Part shown: positions 46,783 through 55,447 of the stretch, piece after piece
How the letters are laid out: each line of letters starts with the position of its first letter
Position numbering within the stretch: position 1 is the first letter of the stretch
NCBI RefSeq assembly: GCF_014203895.1
Contig: NZ_JACHJY010000011.1
Coordinates: 186,001 to 250,000, forward strand
Source of the DNA: Streptomyces nymphaeiformis
Lineage (GTDB): Bacteria; Actinomycetota; Actinomycetes; Streptomycetales; Streptomycetaceae
Direction: 5' to 3'
Length of the DNA: 64,000 nt
Translations under genes and position numbers: made by a program
The notes under the pieces: generated by a model
The model's input: only the letters and a program-made list of their open reading frames with translations
Database searches by the model: none
Told to the model about the DNA's origin: nothing

Positions 46783-48387
46783 TCAGCCCGCCAGCTCGTT
46801 CAGCAGGTCCCGCAGCACCGGGCCCGCCGAGCCCGAGCCGCTCTCCGCCCCCTCCACCACGCACGCCACCGCGATCTCCCCGTCGTACGCCACCAGCCAG
46901 CCGTTGTTGTTCCCGTCCTCCGTCACCTCGGCCGTCCCCGTCTTCGCCCCCACCTCACCCGGCACCCCCGCCAGCACCTTCGCCGAACCGTCCGTCACCG
47001 TGTCCCGCATCAGCGACCGCAGCCCCGCCACCACCCCCGCGGGCAGCGGCTTCGTCGCCACCTCCGGCTGCTCCGTCCCCTTCACCAGCAGCGGCTGGTG
47101 GAACGTCCCCGACACCGCCGTCGCCGTCACCGACGCCATCGCCAGCGGATTCGTCCGCAGCCGCCCCTGCCCGAACAGCGACGCCGCCTTCTCCGGCTCG
47201 TCCGCCGGCACCGGCACCTCCGCGTCCACCGAACTCACACCCGTCTTCCACTCCGGACCGAGACCGAAGTACTCCTTCGCGAACACCGTCATCTCGTCGT
47301 TCGCGAGACGCCCCCGCAGCGCCACGAACGCCGTGTTGCACGACTGGATGAAGTCCTGCCGGAACGTGGCGTCCGGGATCTCCGACGTCTCCACGTTGTG
47401 GAACTGCTTCCCCACCGTCAGGTACTTCGGACAGTCCACCCGCGACCGAGGCGTCACCGCCCCCTTCGCCAGCAGCGCCGCACTCGTCACCACCTTCCAC
47501 GTCGACCCCGGCGCGTACGTCCCCTGGAACGCCCGGTTGAAGCCGCCCGACGGACCGTTCACCACCGCGACCACCTCACCGGTGTCGATCCGCAGCGCCA
47601 CCAGACCCGCACTCCGCCCCCGGGCGTGCCGCGCGAGCGCCTCCTCCGCCGCCCGCTGCGTCCGCGCGTCGATCGTCGTCCGCAGCGGACCCCCGCCCTT
47701 CCCCGGATCCGGCCCGAACCGCACCGCCGTCCCCTTCGCCTCCCCGGTGACCCGGTCCACCACCTGCACCTCGCCCCGCGGCGTCCCCCCGCCGAGACCC
47801 AGCACCGACACCAGCGACGGATGCTCCGCCGCCGAGATCGGCTTCCCGTCCCGGTCGACCGCCGCCAGCTCCTCCGACTCCTCCTGCACCAGCTTGAACC
47901 GCTGCTTGTCGTTCAACTGCGGATGGATCAGCGGCAGCTCCCACCGCACCCGCCACCCCGCATCCGTACGCGCCAACGCCAGCTCCGAGCCGTACGACCA
48001 CGTGCCGAGCCCCGCCACCGGCATCCTCGCCGCGAACGCGAGCCGCGCCCCCGCCTCACCCTCCGCCCGGGCCGCACCCGCCGTCAGCACCGGCTTCGCG
48101 ATCTCCAGACCCGCCGTGAAGTTCCGCAGCGTCTGCTCCGCCTTCTCCGGCGCATCCGTCAACCGCCCCGCCGCCGCCAGATCACCCGCGGCCCACCTGC
48201 CCAGAAACGCCTTCGCTGTCCGCACGGCCTCCGGATCCGCCACCACCGGCCCCTCCGCACCCGGCTTCAGCGGCCCGTACGCCACCGCCCACCCGGCGGC
48301 CCCCGCCACCAGCACCCCCGCCACCGCCACCGCCGGCCACCTGCGCCGACGGCCCCGGCCCCGTACCTGTCCCCGATGAGTCGTCAT
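46783..48387 (-). CDS. Penicillin-binding transpeptidase with NTF2-like N-domain
   Basis: This 534-residue paralogue of the PBP at 6976-8613 has a basic N-terminus (RGRGRRRRW), a membrane anchor (PAVAVAGVLVAGAAGWAVAYG, about residues 18-38), an NTF2-like MecA_N domain (about 50-165) and a transpeptidase domain. Active-site motifs are STWK near residue 295, SCN near residue 348 and KTG near residue 483. ATG 48387 is chosen; the longer frame upstream has no support. It is divergent from a LysR regulator, which in turn is coupled to a beta-lactamase-like gene, suggesting a cell-wall-related regulon. Confidence 0.88.
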   Translation of the reverse strand: MTTHRGQVRGRGRRRRWPAVAVAGVLVAGAAGWAVAYGPLKPGAEGPVVADPEAVRTAKAFLGRWAAGDLAAAGRLTDAPEKAEQTLRNFTAGLEIAKPVLTAGAARAEGEAGARLAFAARMPVAGLGTWSYGSELALARTDAGWRVRWELPLIHPQLNDKQRFKLVQEESEELAAVDRDGKPISAAEHPSLVSVLGLGGGTPRGEVQVVDRVTGEAKGTAVRFGPDPGKGGGPLRTTIDARTQRAAEEALARHARGRSAGLVALRIDTGEVVAVVNGPSGGFNRAFQGTYAPGSTWKVVTSAALLAKGAVTPRSRVDCPKYLTVGKQFHNVETSEIPDATFRQDFIQSCNTAFVALRGRLANDEMTVFAKEYFGLGPEWKTGVSSVDAEVPVPADEPEKAASLFGQGRLRTNPLAMASVTATAVSGTFHQPLLVKGTEQPEVATKPLPAGVVAGLRSLMRDTVTDGSAKVLAGVPGEVGAKTGTAEVTEDGNNNGWLVAYDGEIAVACVVEGAESGSGSAGPVLRDLLNELAG

Positions 48388-48447
48388 GCCAGGCAGCGAA
48401 ACAGACACCCGTACGACCAGTCCAAGACGCATATCAGGAACGAAGCC

Positions 48448-48463
48448 ATAGGCGAACACCTAT
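48448..48463. promoter_or_regulatory. Candidate LysR-binding palindrome
   Basis: ATAGG-CGAACA-CCTAT is an inverted repeat in the 87-nt region between the divergent PBP and LysR genes. It has the AT-ended dyad layout of LysR-type boxes and lies 12 nt upstream of the LysR start codon, where autoregulation is common. Confidence 0.5.
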
Positions 48464-48474
48464 CCTTGCTGCTC

Positions 48475-49422
48475 ATGGACCTGCTCCTGCACCTGCGGTA
48501 CTTCCGGACCGTCGCCGAGGAACAGCACTTCGGCCGCGCCGCCGCCCGCCTGCGCATGGCCCAGCCCTCCCTCTCCCAACGCATCCAGCGCCTCGAACGC
48601 GAACTCGGCGTCCGCCTCCTCGACCGCGGACCCCGCGGCGCCACCCTCACCCCCGCAGGACGCCTCGTCCTCGCCGACACCGAACACCTCCTCACCGCCG
48701 CCGACCGCCTCACCGCCACCGTCGCCCGCGTCCACAGCGGCGCCCTCGGCACCCTCCGCGCCGCCGTACCCCCCGGCCTCGGCGCCCCCGCCGTCGGCGC
48801 CCTCCTCACCGCCTTCCGCACCCGCTCACCCGGCGCCGACCTCGAACTCCGCGAACTCCCCACCACCGAACAGACCGCCGAACTCACCGCCGGCACCCTC
48901 GACGTCGGCATCGTCCGCCACCCCTGCCCCGCCCCCGGCCTCGCCTTCGGCCCCACCCTCCACCAGCCCCTCGGCGCCCTCCTCGCCGCCGACGACCCCC
49001 TCGCCGCACCCCCCGAACTCCCCACCGCCGCCCTCACCGGCCGCGACCTCGTCCTCTTCCCCCGCGCCGAAGCCCCCGCCCTCCACGACGAGACCCTCAC
49101 CGCCTGCGCCCGCCACGGCTGCACCCCCGCCACCGTCCACGAAGCCGCAGGACCCGACTTCACCCGCGGCCTCGTCCTCTCCGGCCACGCCATCGCCCTC
49201 GTCCCCCGCACCCCCGACGGCGCCGGCACCGTCTGGCGCCCCCTCCGCGGCAACCCCGTCACCTGGCGCACCTCCACCGCCTGGCCCGACGGCAAGGACG
49301 GACCCGCCGTCCGCCTCTTCGCCGACACCGCCCACGAGATCCTCCGCGAGCACGCCGACATGCGCCCCGCACCGTCCGCCAGGATGGTCTTCCCCCGCCC
49401 CGCATCGGAGTTCCCCCTGTGA
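48475..49422 (+). CDS. LysR-family transcriptional regulator
   Basis: This 315-residue LysR-type regulator has its winged HTH at residues 1-62 (LRYFRTVAEEQHFGRAAARL, then PSLSQRIQRLERELG) and a periplasmic-binding-like effector domain (about 90-300, with LELRELPTTEQ and GTLDVGIVRHP). ATG 48475 gives the standard LysR N-terminus. Its stop overlaps the GTG start of the following beta-lactamase-like gene, and a PBP gene is divergent, an arrangement similar to AmpR-controlled loci. The codon usage is extremely C-rich even for this chromosome. Confidence 0.9.
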   Translation: MDLLLHLRYFRTVAEEQHFGRAAARLRMAQPSLSQRIQRLERELGVRLLDRGPRGATLTPAGRLVLADTEHLLTAADRLTATVARVHSGALGTLRAAVPPGLGAPAVGALLTAFRTRSPGADLELRELPTTEQTAELTAGTLDVGIVRHPCPAPGLAFGPTLHQPLGALLAADDPLAAPPELPTAALTGRDLVLFPRAEAPALHDETLTACARHGCTPATVHEAAGPDFTRGLVLSGHAIALVPRTPDGAGTVWRPLRGNPVTWRTSTAWPDGKDGPAVRLFADTAHEILREHADMRPAPSARMVFPRPASEFPL

Positions 49423-50300
49423 CCCCCCACCCCGCCGCCCGCCGCATCACCGCGGCCTTCACCGACGCGGGCGTCACCGGCCGGCTCCACGCCACCGACA
49501 TCGACACCGGCGCCGCCCTCGGCGTCGGCTCCGACACCCCCGTACCGACCGCCAGCGTCCACAAGCTCTGCCTCGTCGCCACCCTCTACCGCCGGGCCCA
49601 CCTCGGCCTCGTCGACCCCACCCGCCCCGTCGACATCCCCGCCGAAGGCCGCGCCCCCGGCTCCACCGGCCTCTCCGTCATGCGCGACGCCGCCCGCCTC
49701 TCCCTCCGCGACCTCGCGAGCCTCGCCGTCGCCGTCAGCGACAACACCGCCGCCGACCTCCTCTGGGACGCCCTCGGCCTCGACACCGTCAACACGACCA
49801 TGGCCGAACTCGGACTCACCCACACCCGAGCCGTCCACACCATGCGCGAGCTGTACGAGACGATGCGCGAGGACGCCGCCGGCGACCCCGCCGCCTACAC
49901 CGACCCCGCCGCCGTCACCCGCCTCCGCGCCCTCGACCCCACCCGCACCAACCGCTCCACCCCCCGCGAGATCACCGCCCTCCTCGCCGCCGTCTGGCGC
50001 GACGAGGTCTGCCCCGGCGAGTACGGCGAAGAACTGCGGGCCCTCCTCGGCCTCCAGGCCTGGACCCACCGCCTCGCCGCCGGCTTCCCCTTCGACGACG
50101 TCCGCGTCAGCGGCAAGACCGGCTCCCTGCCCACCCTCCGCCACGAGGCCGGCGTCGTCGAATACCCCGACGGAGGCCGGTACGCCGTCGCCGTCTTCAC
50201 CCGGGCGGCCTCCACCGACGTCACCCTGCCGGCGGCGGACGCGGCGATCGGGAGGGCGGCGAGGATCGCGGTCGACGCACTGAGAACGCCCAGCGCATGA
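49419..50300 (+). CDS. Class A beta-lactamase-like serine hydrolase
   Basis: This 293-residue protein has the three motifs of class A serine beta-lactamases: S46-V-H-K49, S107-D-N109 and K233-T-G235 in SGKTGSLP. The omega-loop Glu (E166) motif is not evident; the corresponding stretch reads ALDPTRTNRSTPREI, so efficient deacylation of beta-lactams is doubtful. There is no signal peptide, which argues for a cytoplasmic role. GTG 49419 overlaps the LysR stop (GTGA). It may act on a cytoplasmic peptide or ester, with LysR control; this is inference. Confidence 0.83.
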   Translation: MTPHPAARRITAAFTDAGVTGRLHATDIDTGAALGVGSDTPVPTASVHKLCLVATLYRRAHLGLVDPTRPVDIPAEGRAPGSTGLSVMRDAARLSLRDLASLAVAVSDNTAADLLWDALGLDTVNTTMAELGLTHTRAVHTMRELYETMREDAAGDPAAYTDPAAVTRLRALDPTRTNRSTPREITALLAAVWRDEVCPGEYGEELRALLGLQAWTHRLAAGFPFDDVRVSGKTGSLPTLRHEAGVVEYPDGGRYAVAVFTRAASTDVTLPAADAAIGRAARIAVDALRTPSA

Positions 50301-50340
50301 AGAAGGGCCGCTTCCCCCAACCGGGGGAAACGGCCCTTCT
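50301..50340. terminator. Bidirectional terminator, beta-lactamase-like gene and prs
   Basis: Outer arms AGAAGGGCCG (50301-50310) and CGGCCCTTCT (50331-50340) pair perfectly, with an inner TTCCCCC/GGGGGAA stem. It lies between two convergent genes. Confidence 0.8.
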
Positions 50341-50357
50341 CAGCTACTCGGCGAGGC

Positions 50358-51332
50358 TCAGTGCTCCTCGAAGAGGCTCGTCACCGAACCGTCCTCGAAG
50401 ACCTCGCGCACCGCGCGGGCGATCGTCGGCGCGATCGACAGCACCGTGATCTTGTCCAGCTCGAGCGCGCCCGGAACCGGCAGCGTGTCCGTGAAGACGA
50501 ACTCGCTGACCTTGGAGTTCTTCAGGCGGTCCGCGGCCGGACCCGACAGGATGCCGTGCGTGGCCGTCACGATGACGTCCTCGGCACCGTGCGCGAACAG
50601 CGCGTCGGCGGCGGCGCAGATCGTGCCACCCGTGTCGACCATGTCGTCGACGAGGACACAGACGCGGCCCTTCACGTCACCGACGACCTCGTGCACGGTG
50701 ACCTGGTTGGCGACGTCCTTGTCACGACGCTTGTGCACGATCGCCAGCGGGGCGTCCAGACGGTCGCACCAGCGGTCGGCGACGCGCACGCGGCCGGCGT
50801 CCGGGGAGACGATCGTCAGCTTGTCGCGGTCGACCTTCGCACCCACGTAGTCCGCGAGGACCGGGAGGGCCGACAGGTGGTCCACCGGACCGTCGAAGAA
50901 GCCCTGGATCTGGTCCGTGTGCAGGTCCACGGTCAGGATGCGGTCGGCACCCGAGGTCTTCAGCAGGTCCGCCACCAGACGCGCCGAGATCGGCTCGCGG
51001 CCGCGGTGCTTCTTGTCCTGACGGGCGTAGCCGTACGACGGGATGATCACGGTGATGCTCCGGGCGGAGGCCCGCTTCAGAGCATCGATCATGATCAGCT
51101 GCTCCATGATCCACTTGTTGATCGGAGCCGTGTGGCTCTGGATCAGGAAGCAGTCCGCGCCGCGGGCCGACTCCTGGAAGCGGACGTAGATCTCACCGTT
51201 GGCGAAGTCGAACGCCTTGGTCGGAACGAGACCGACGCCCAGCTGGTGCGCGACCTCCTCGGCCAGCTCGGGGTGGGCGCGGCCGGAGAAGAGCATCAGC
51301 TTCTTCTCGCCGGTCGTCTTGATCCCGGTCAC
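50358..51332 (-). CDS. prs: Ribose-phosphate pyrophosphokinase
   Basis: This 324-residue enzyme makes PRPP from ribose-5-phosphate and ATP. The N-terminal family block LMLFSGRAHPELAEEVAHQLG is clear; FANGEIYVRFQESARG, the flexible loop YGYARQDKKHRGREPISA, the PRPP-binding VLVDDMVDTGGT and the histidine VDLHTDQIQGFF are all present. GTG 51332 is the start. It lies downstream of glmU on the same strand, a conserved pair supplying sugar-nucleotide and nucleotide precursors. Confidence 0.97.
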   Translation of the reverse strand: MTGIKTTGEKKLMLFSGRAHPELAEEVAHQLGVGLVPTKAFDFANGEIYVRFQESARGADCFLIQSHTAPINKWIMEQLIMIDALKRASARSITVIIPSYGYARQDKKHRGREPISARLVADLLKTSGADRILTVDLHTDQIQGFFDGPVDHLSALPVLADYVGAKVDRDKLTIVSPDAGRVRVADRWCDRLDAPLAIVHKRRDKDVANQVTVHEVVGDVKGRVCVLVDDMVDTGGTICAAADALFAHGAEDVIVTATHGILSGPAADRLKNSKVSEFVFTDTLPVPGALELDKITVLSIAPTIARAVREVFEDGSVTSLFEEH

Positions 51333-51453
51333 AGCACTGTCTCCTCAGACGTGTTCTCTGGCCGCGACCCCGCGTCTTCCGAGCGCATGTGCGTGCCAGC
51401 CGAATTTGTGTGCACGTATCACGGTACGCCGTGTTCGGCGTACCCGTTTCCGG

Positions 51454-52899
51454 TCAGCTTTCGCCGGCGGACTCCTCGGCGGCTGCCTGAGCGGCCTGCG
51501 CGGCAGCGCTGCCGGGCCGCTTCCGGGCCACCCAACCCTCGATATTCCGCTGCTGGCCCCGGGCCACGGCGAGCGAACCGGCCGGCACGTCCTTCGTGAT
51601 CACGGACCCCGCGGCGGTGTAGGCCCCGTCCCCGATGGTGATGGGAGCCACAAACATGTTGTCCGAACCCGTACGGCAGTGAGAGCCGATCGTGGTGTGG
51701 TGCTTCGCCTCGCCGTCGTAGTTCACGAAGACGCTCGCGGCACCGATGTTCGAGTACTCGCCGATGGTCGCGTCGCCCACGTACGACAGGTGCGGGACCT
51801 TCGTGCCCTCGCCGATCGTCGCGTTCTTCATCTCGACGTACGTGCCGGCCTTGGACTTCTTGCCGAGGTTCGTCCCCGGACGGAGGTACGCGAACGGGCC
51901 CACGGAGGCGCCCTCGCCGACGACGGCGGAGAAGGCGACGGTGTTGTCCACGCGGGCGCCCTTGCCGACGGTGACGTCCGTCAGGCGCGTGTTCGGCCCG
52001 ACCACGGCGTCCTCGGCGACGTGGGTGGCGCCGAGCAGCTGCGTGCCCGGCAGGATCACGGCGTCGGCCTCGAACGTCACGGTGACGTCCACGAAGACGG
52101 AGGCGGGGTCCTGGACGGTGACGCCGGCCATCATGGCCGCCTCGAGCAGCCGCTGGTTCAGCAGGGCGCGGGCCTCGGCGAGCTGGACGCGGTTGTTGAT
52201 CCCGAGGATCTCGCGGTGGTCGCCGGCGAGCGACGCGCCGACCCGGTGACCGGCCTCGCGGAGGATGGACAGCACGTCGGTGAGGTACTCCTCGCCCTGG
52301 CTGTTGTCCGTCCGGACCTGGCCGAGGGCCTCGGCGAGCAGCTTCCCGTCGAACGCGAACACGCCGGAGTTGATCTCCCGGATCGCGAGCTGGTCCGCGG
52401 AGGCGTCCTTGTGCTCGACGATCTCGGTCACGGCCCCGTCGGCGTCCCGCACGATCCGCCCGTAGCCGGTGGAGTCCGGAACCTCGGCGGTCAGCACGGT
52501 CACGGCGTTGCCGTCGGCGGCGTGCGTGCCGGCGAGGGCCTTGAGCGTCTCCCCGGACAGCAGCGGGGTGTCGCCGCACACGACGACGACGGTCCCGTCG
52601 GGGGTGGCGCCGAGCTCCTCCAGGGCCATCCGCACGGCGTGCCCGGTCCCGTTCTGCTCCTCCTGGACGGCGGTCCGGGTCCCGGCGTAGTGCTCGTCCA
52701 GATGCGCCTTGACCTGCTCGCGGGCGTGCCCGACGACCACGACGAGGTGCTCGGGCTCCAGCTCCCGGGCGGCGGACACGACATGCCCGACGAGCGAACG
52801 CCCGGCGATCTCGTGCAGGACCTTGGGGGTCTTCGACTTCATGCGGGTGCCCTCACCCGCTGCGAGGACGACGACGGCTGCCGGGCGGTTGGCGCTCAC
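51454..52899 (-). CDS. glmU: Bifunctional UDP-GlcNAc pyrophosphorylase/GlcN-1-P acetyltransferase
   Basis: This 481-residue enzyme makes UDP-GlcNAc for peptidoglycan. The N-terminal nucleotidyltransferase domain carries LAAGEGTRMKSKTPKVLHEI with the G-x-G-T-R-M loop and VCGDTPLL; the C-terminal part is a left-handed beta helix with hexapeptide repeats (VGPNTRLTDVTVGKGARVDN is one stretch) and the catalytic GDATIGEYSNIGA and VNYDGEAKHHT block. GTG 52899 is the start. The C-terminal tail is Ala-rich and probably disordered. It is followed by prs. Confidence 0.97.
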   Translation of the reverse strand: MSANRPAAVVVLAAGEGTRMKSKTPKVLHEIAGRSLVGHVVSAARELEPEHLVVVVGHAREQVKAHLDEHYAGTRTAVQEEQNGTGHAVRMALEELGATPDGTVVVVCGDTPLLSGETLKALAGTHAADGNAVTVLTAEVPDSTGYGRIVRDADGAVTEIVEHKDASADQLAIREINSGVFAFDGKLLAEALGQVRTDNSQGEEYLTDVLSILREAGHRVGASLAGDHREILGINNRVQLAEARALLNQRLLEAAMMAGVTVQDPASVFVDVTVTFEADAVILPGTQLLGATHVAEDAVVGPNTRLTDVTVGKGARVDNTVAFSAVVGEGASVGPFAYLRPGTNLGKKSKAGTYVEMKNATIGEGTKVPHLSYVGDATIGEYSNIGAASVFVNYDGEAKHHTTIGSHCRTGSDNMFVAPITIGDGAYTAAGSVITKDVPAGSLAVARGQQRNIEGWVARKRPGSAAAQAAQAAAEESAGES

Positions 52900-53008
52900 G
52901 GGAATGCCCTTCGGCTTTGGGTGGTGGACCCACGAAGGATACCGGGGGGCAAGAAGGCGGACATGAGTGCGGGTCCTGACCCGTGAGGGTAGGACCCGAA
53001 CCTGCGAG

Positions 53009-53079
53009 CTCCCGGGGGAGGACTCGAACCCCCATATGGAGAACCAAAATCTCCCGTCTTGCCCTTAGACGACCCGGGA
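53009..53079 (-). tRNA. tRNA-Gln (anticodon TTG)
   Basis: The minus strand folds into a complete cloverleaf of 71 nt: acceptor TCCCGGG/CCCGGGA with discriminator G, D-stem GTCT/AGAC, anticodon stem GGAGA/TCTCC with loop TTTTGGT (anticodon TTG, reading CAA/CAG), and T-stem GGGGG/CCTCC with loop TTCGAGT. CCA is not encoded. The gene begins only 6 nt after the stop codon of the protein gene at 53086-53958. Confidence 0.95.
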
Positions 53080-53085
53080 TTACCG

Positions 53086-53958
53086 CTATGTCCGATTCTC
53101 GTGATCGAGTGCGGTAGCCGCCCCTACTATGCCGTACCAGGCGCCCTCGATGCGACGGTACAGATCAGCGCTGCCGAGGATCTGGATCGCGAGACAGCCG
53201 TGATACTCGGCGTTCACGTTCTTGCGGTTGGTTCGCGGGTTGTGGCGCTTCACCGTCGTCTTGCCGAACTCGGAGGGGGCGACGCCGACGAGGTCGCCCC
53301 AGTACCGCTCGGCGCTGCCTGTGTCCGCGGTCTCGTGGATCATCACGTAGTACCTGCGTCGCTCGGGTTCGACGCCGAGGAGGTCGAGCCACGCGGTGAA
53401 GACGCGGATCATCCCGGGGTCGCTGTTCACGAAGGTCACGCGCTCGCGGCGGGCGTGCGGCTTGTCCTTCGTCCCTTCCGCCCAGTACAGGCCCACGCCC
53501 AGCAGGAAGAGTTCGCGCTCCGACATCGCTCCGATCTCCTCGGCCGCCGCGCGTTTGACCGACCGGCGGTTCTCCTCGCGGCGGCGCATCGTCGGCTCCC
53601 ACCCCCGCCGCGCGATCTCCGACGCCTCCTCGTGGGTCCGCTTCCGTTCCGGCTTCGGGAGGTCTCTTACCCACAGGGAGATCGAGCTCTTCGAGCAGCC
53701 CAGCTCGACCTGGATCCGGTCGTAGGTCCAGCCCTGGAGGCGCAGCTCGCGGGCGCGGTCGCGGAGGTCGTCCTTCGCGTTCGGGCGCTTCGTCCACTCC
53801 GGCGGCGGTTCGCCTTCGAGCAGGCGGTTGAGGATGTCGTTGTTGTCGACGTGGAGGCGGTCGCGGATCTGGCGTCGGCTGAGGCCCTCGCGGCGGAGGG
53901 CGACGGCCTGCTCGCGCAGGTTTTCGAAGTCCGCGTACTTGCTGGTGGCGGCTGTCAT
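53086..53958 (-). CDS. HTH protein with LAGLIDADG-like C-terminal domain
   Basis: This 290-residue protein has two predicted helix-turn-helix regions: residues about 12-46 (LREQAVALRREGLSRRQIRD) and 63-100 (LRDRARELRLQGWTYDRIQV, then CSKSSISLWVRDL). The C-terminal half contains LLGVGLYWAEGTK (residues 152-164), which resembles a LAGLIDADG helix with its acidic residue, followed by VTFVNSDPGMIRVFTAWL and a long beta-rich part. It may be a diverged homing-endonuclease-fold DNA-binding protein rather than an active nuclease, since only one such helix is evident. It ends 6 nt before tRNA-Gln on the same strand. Function unknown. Confidence 0.8.
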   Translation of the reverse strand: MTAATSKYADFENLREQAVALRREGLSRRQIRDRLHVDNNDILNRLLEGEPPPEWTKRPNAKDDLRDRARELRLQGWTYDRIQVELGCSKSSISLWVRDLPKPERKRTHEEASEIARRGWEPTMRRREENRRSVKRAAAEEIGAMSERELFLLGVGLYWAEGTKDKPHARRERVTFVNSDPGMIRVFTAWLDLLGVEPERRRYYVMIHETADTGSAERYWGDLVGVAPSEFGKTTVKRHNPRTNRKNVNAEYHGCLAIQILGSADLYRRIEGAWYGIVGAATALDHENRT

Positions 53959-54073
53959 ACGAACACCGTCGTCCGGAATCCGGACGTCCGGATCGAAAAT
54001 CTGGGCGATTCAACAGTTCGAGGGACTGGTGTGTTCGGGGTTGACGTGGGGTCCCACCCGTAGGGTGGTGGGT

Positions 54074-55384
54074 ATGACCACAACGGGGGCGGACCGGGAC
54101 GCCGAGCGCGTCAGGACTTGGTGGTGGTGGGGGAGACGGCGCAGCGCCGTGCTCGACGTGGGGCTCGCGCTGGTGTCCGCGCTGGAGTGCGCCGTCGAGG
54201 GCGTCGGGTTCGCCGACAAGGCCTCGCTGCCGGTGCCCGTGGGCGTGGTCTTCGGGCTGCTCGTCGGTTCCGTGCTGCTCTTCCGGCGCCGCTGGCCCAT
54301 CGCCGTCGTGCTCGTGTCGATCGCCGTCGCGCCCGCCGAGATGGCCTTCCTCATGGGGATCGTCGGGCTGTACTCGCTCGCCGCCTCCGACGTGCCCCGG
54401 CGGATCACCGCCGTCCTCGCCGGGATGTCGACCCTCGCGCTCTTCGTCGTGACCGTCGTGCGGATGAAGCAGGACCTCGCCCAGGCCGACGTCGGCCCGC
54501 CGGACATCGATCCCAGCGGCTGGTACGTGCCGAGCGTCTCCCTCTTCATGACGCTCGGGCTCAACGCCCCGCCCGTTCTCTTCGGCCTCTACATAGGGGC
54601 GCGGCGCCGGCTCATGGAGAGCCTGCGGGAGAGGGCGGACTCGCTGGAGCAGGAGCTGTCGCTGCTGGCCGACCGGGCCGAGCAGCGGGCGCAGTGGGCC
54701 CGGCAGGAGGAGCGGACGCGGATCGCGCGGGAGATGCACGACGTGGTCGCGCACCGGGTGTCGTTGATGGTGGTGCACGCGGCCGCGCTCCAGGCGGTGG
54801 CGCTGAAGGATCCGCAGAAGGCCGTGAAGAACGCGGCGCTGGTCGGGGACATGGGCCGGCAGGCCCTGACGGAGCTGCGGGAGATGCTGGGCGTGCTCCG
54901 GGAGGAGGCGGTTCCGGCCGGGCCCGCCGCGGTGCCGCTGGCGGCCGTGGGCCGGGCGGCGGCCGCCGCCGCCGAGGCCGCCGCGGACGACGGGCCGTGT
55001 CTGGACGCCCTGGAGGCCTTGTGCGAGCAGTCGCGGCTCGCGGGGGCGGCGGTGGAGTTCCTGGTGATCGGGGAGGTGCGTCCGTACGCCCCCGAGGTGG
55101 AGCGGACGGCGTACCGGGTGGTGCAGGAGGCGCTGACGAACGTCCACAAGCACGCGGCGGGCGCGAAGGTCGTGGTGCGTCTGGCGCACCGGGACGCGGA
55201 GGTCGCGATGCAGGTGGAGAACGGGCCTTCGGACGCGGCGGTGGCCGATGTGGGGCTGCCGAGCGGCGGGAACGGTCTGGTCGGCATGCGCGAGCGGGTG
55301 CTGCGGCTCGGCGGCGTGTTCGTGTCGGGCCCGACGGACGCGGGCGGCTTCAAGGTCTCGGCGGTCCTGCCGACGGGGGCGTAG
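54074..55384 (+). CDS. Sensor histidine kinase, HisKA_3/NarX type
   Basis: This 436-residue kinase has an N-terminal membrane domain with about four to five helices (residues 25-180), a coiled segment (LRERADSLEQELSLLADRAEQ), the dimerisation and phosphoacceptor region with REMHDVVAHRVSLM (His near residue 225), and a C-terminal HATPase domain with VQEALTNVHKHA (N box) and GLPSGGNGLVGMRERV (G box). ATG 54074 lies 7 nt after TAGGGT, suggesting a leaderless message; TTGACG at 54041-54046 is a possible -35 at short spacing. No response regulator gene is adjacent, so the partner is elsewhere; NarL-type regulators are expected. Confidence 0.9.
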   Translation: MTTTGADRDAERVRTWWWWGRRRSAVLDVGLALVSALECAVEGVGFADKASLPVPVGVVFGLLVGSVLLFRRRWPIAVVLVSIAVAPAEMAFLMGIVGLYSLAASDVPRRITAVLAGMSTLALFVVTVVRMKQDLAQADVGPPDIDPSGWYVPSVSLFMTLGLNAPPVLFGLYIGARRRLMESLRERADSLEQELSLLADRAEQRAQWARQEERTRIAREMHDVVAHRVSLMVVHAAALQAVALKDPQKAVKNAALVGDMGRQALTELREMLGVLREEAVPAGPAAVPLAAVGRAAAAAAEAAADDGPCLDALEALCEQSRLAGAAVEFLVIGEVRPYAPEVERTAYRVVQEALTNVHKHAAGAKVVVRLAHRDAEVAMQVENGPSDAAVADVGLPSGGNGLVGMRERVLRLGGVFVSGPTDAGGFKVSAVLPTGA

Positions 55385-55447
55385 CGGAGTCGCCGGGGCC
55401 TCGCCAGGGCTTCGCCGGGGCCGGTCCGTGGCCCCGGCCCCGCCCGC

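Noticed and set aside
49419-50300. Functional secreted class A beta-lactamase
   Set aside because: No signal peptide and no recognisable omega-loop Glu motif; only the SxxK, SDN and KTG motifs are present.
53009-53079. tRNA-Gln as an integration site of a genomic island
   Set aside because: No integrase gene and no direct repeat of the tRNA 3' end was seen in the window.
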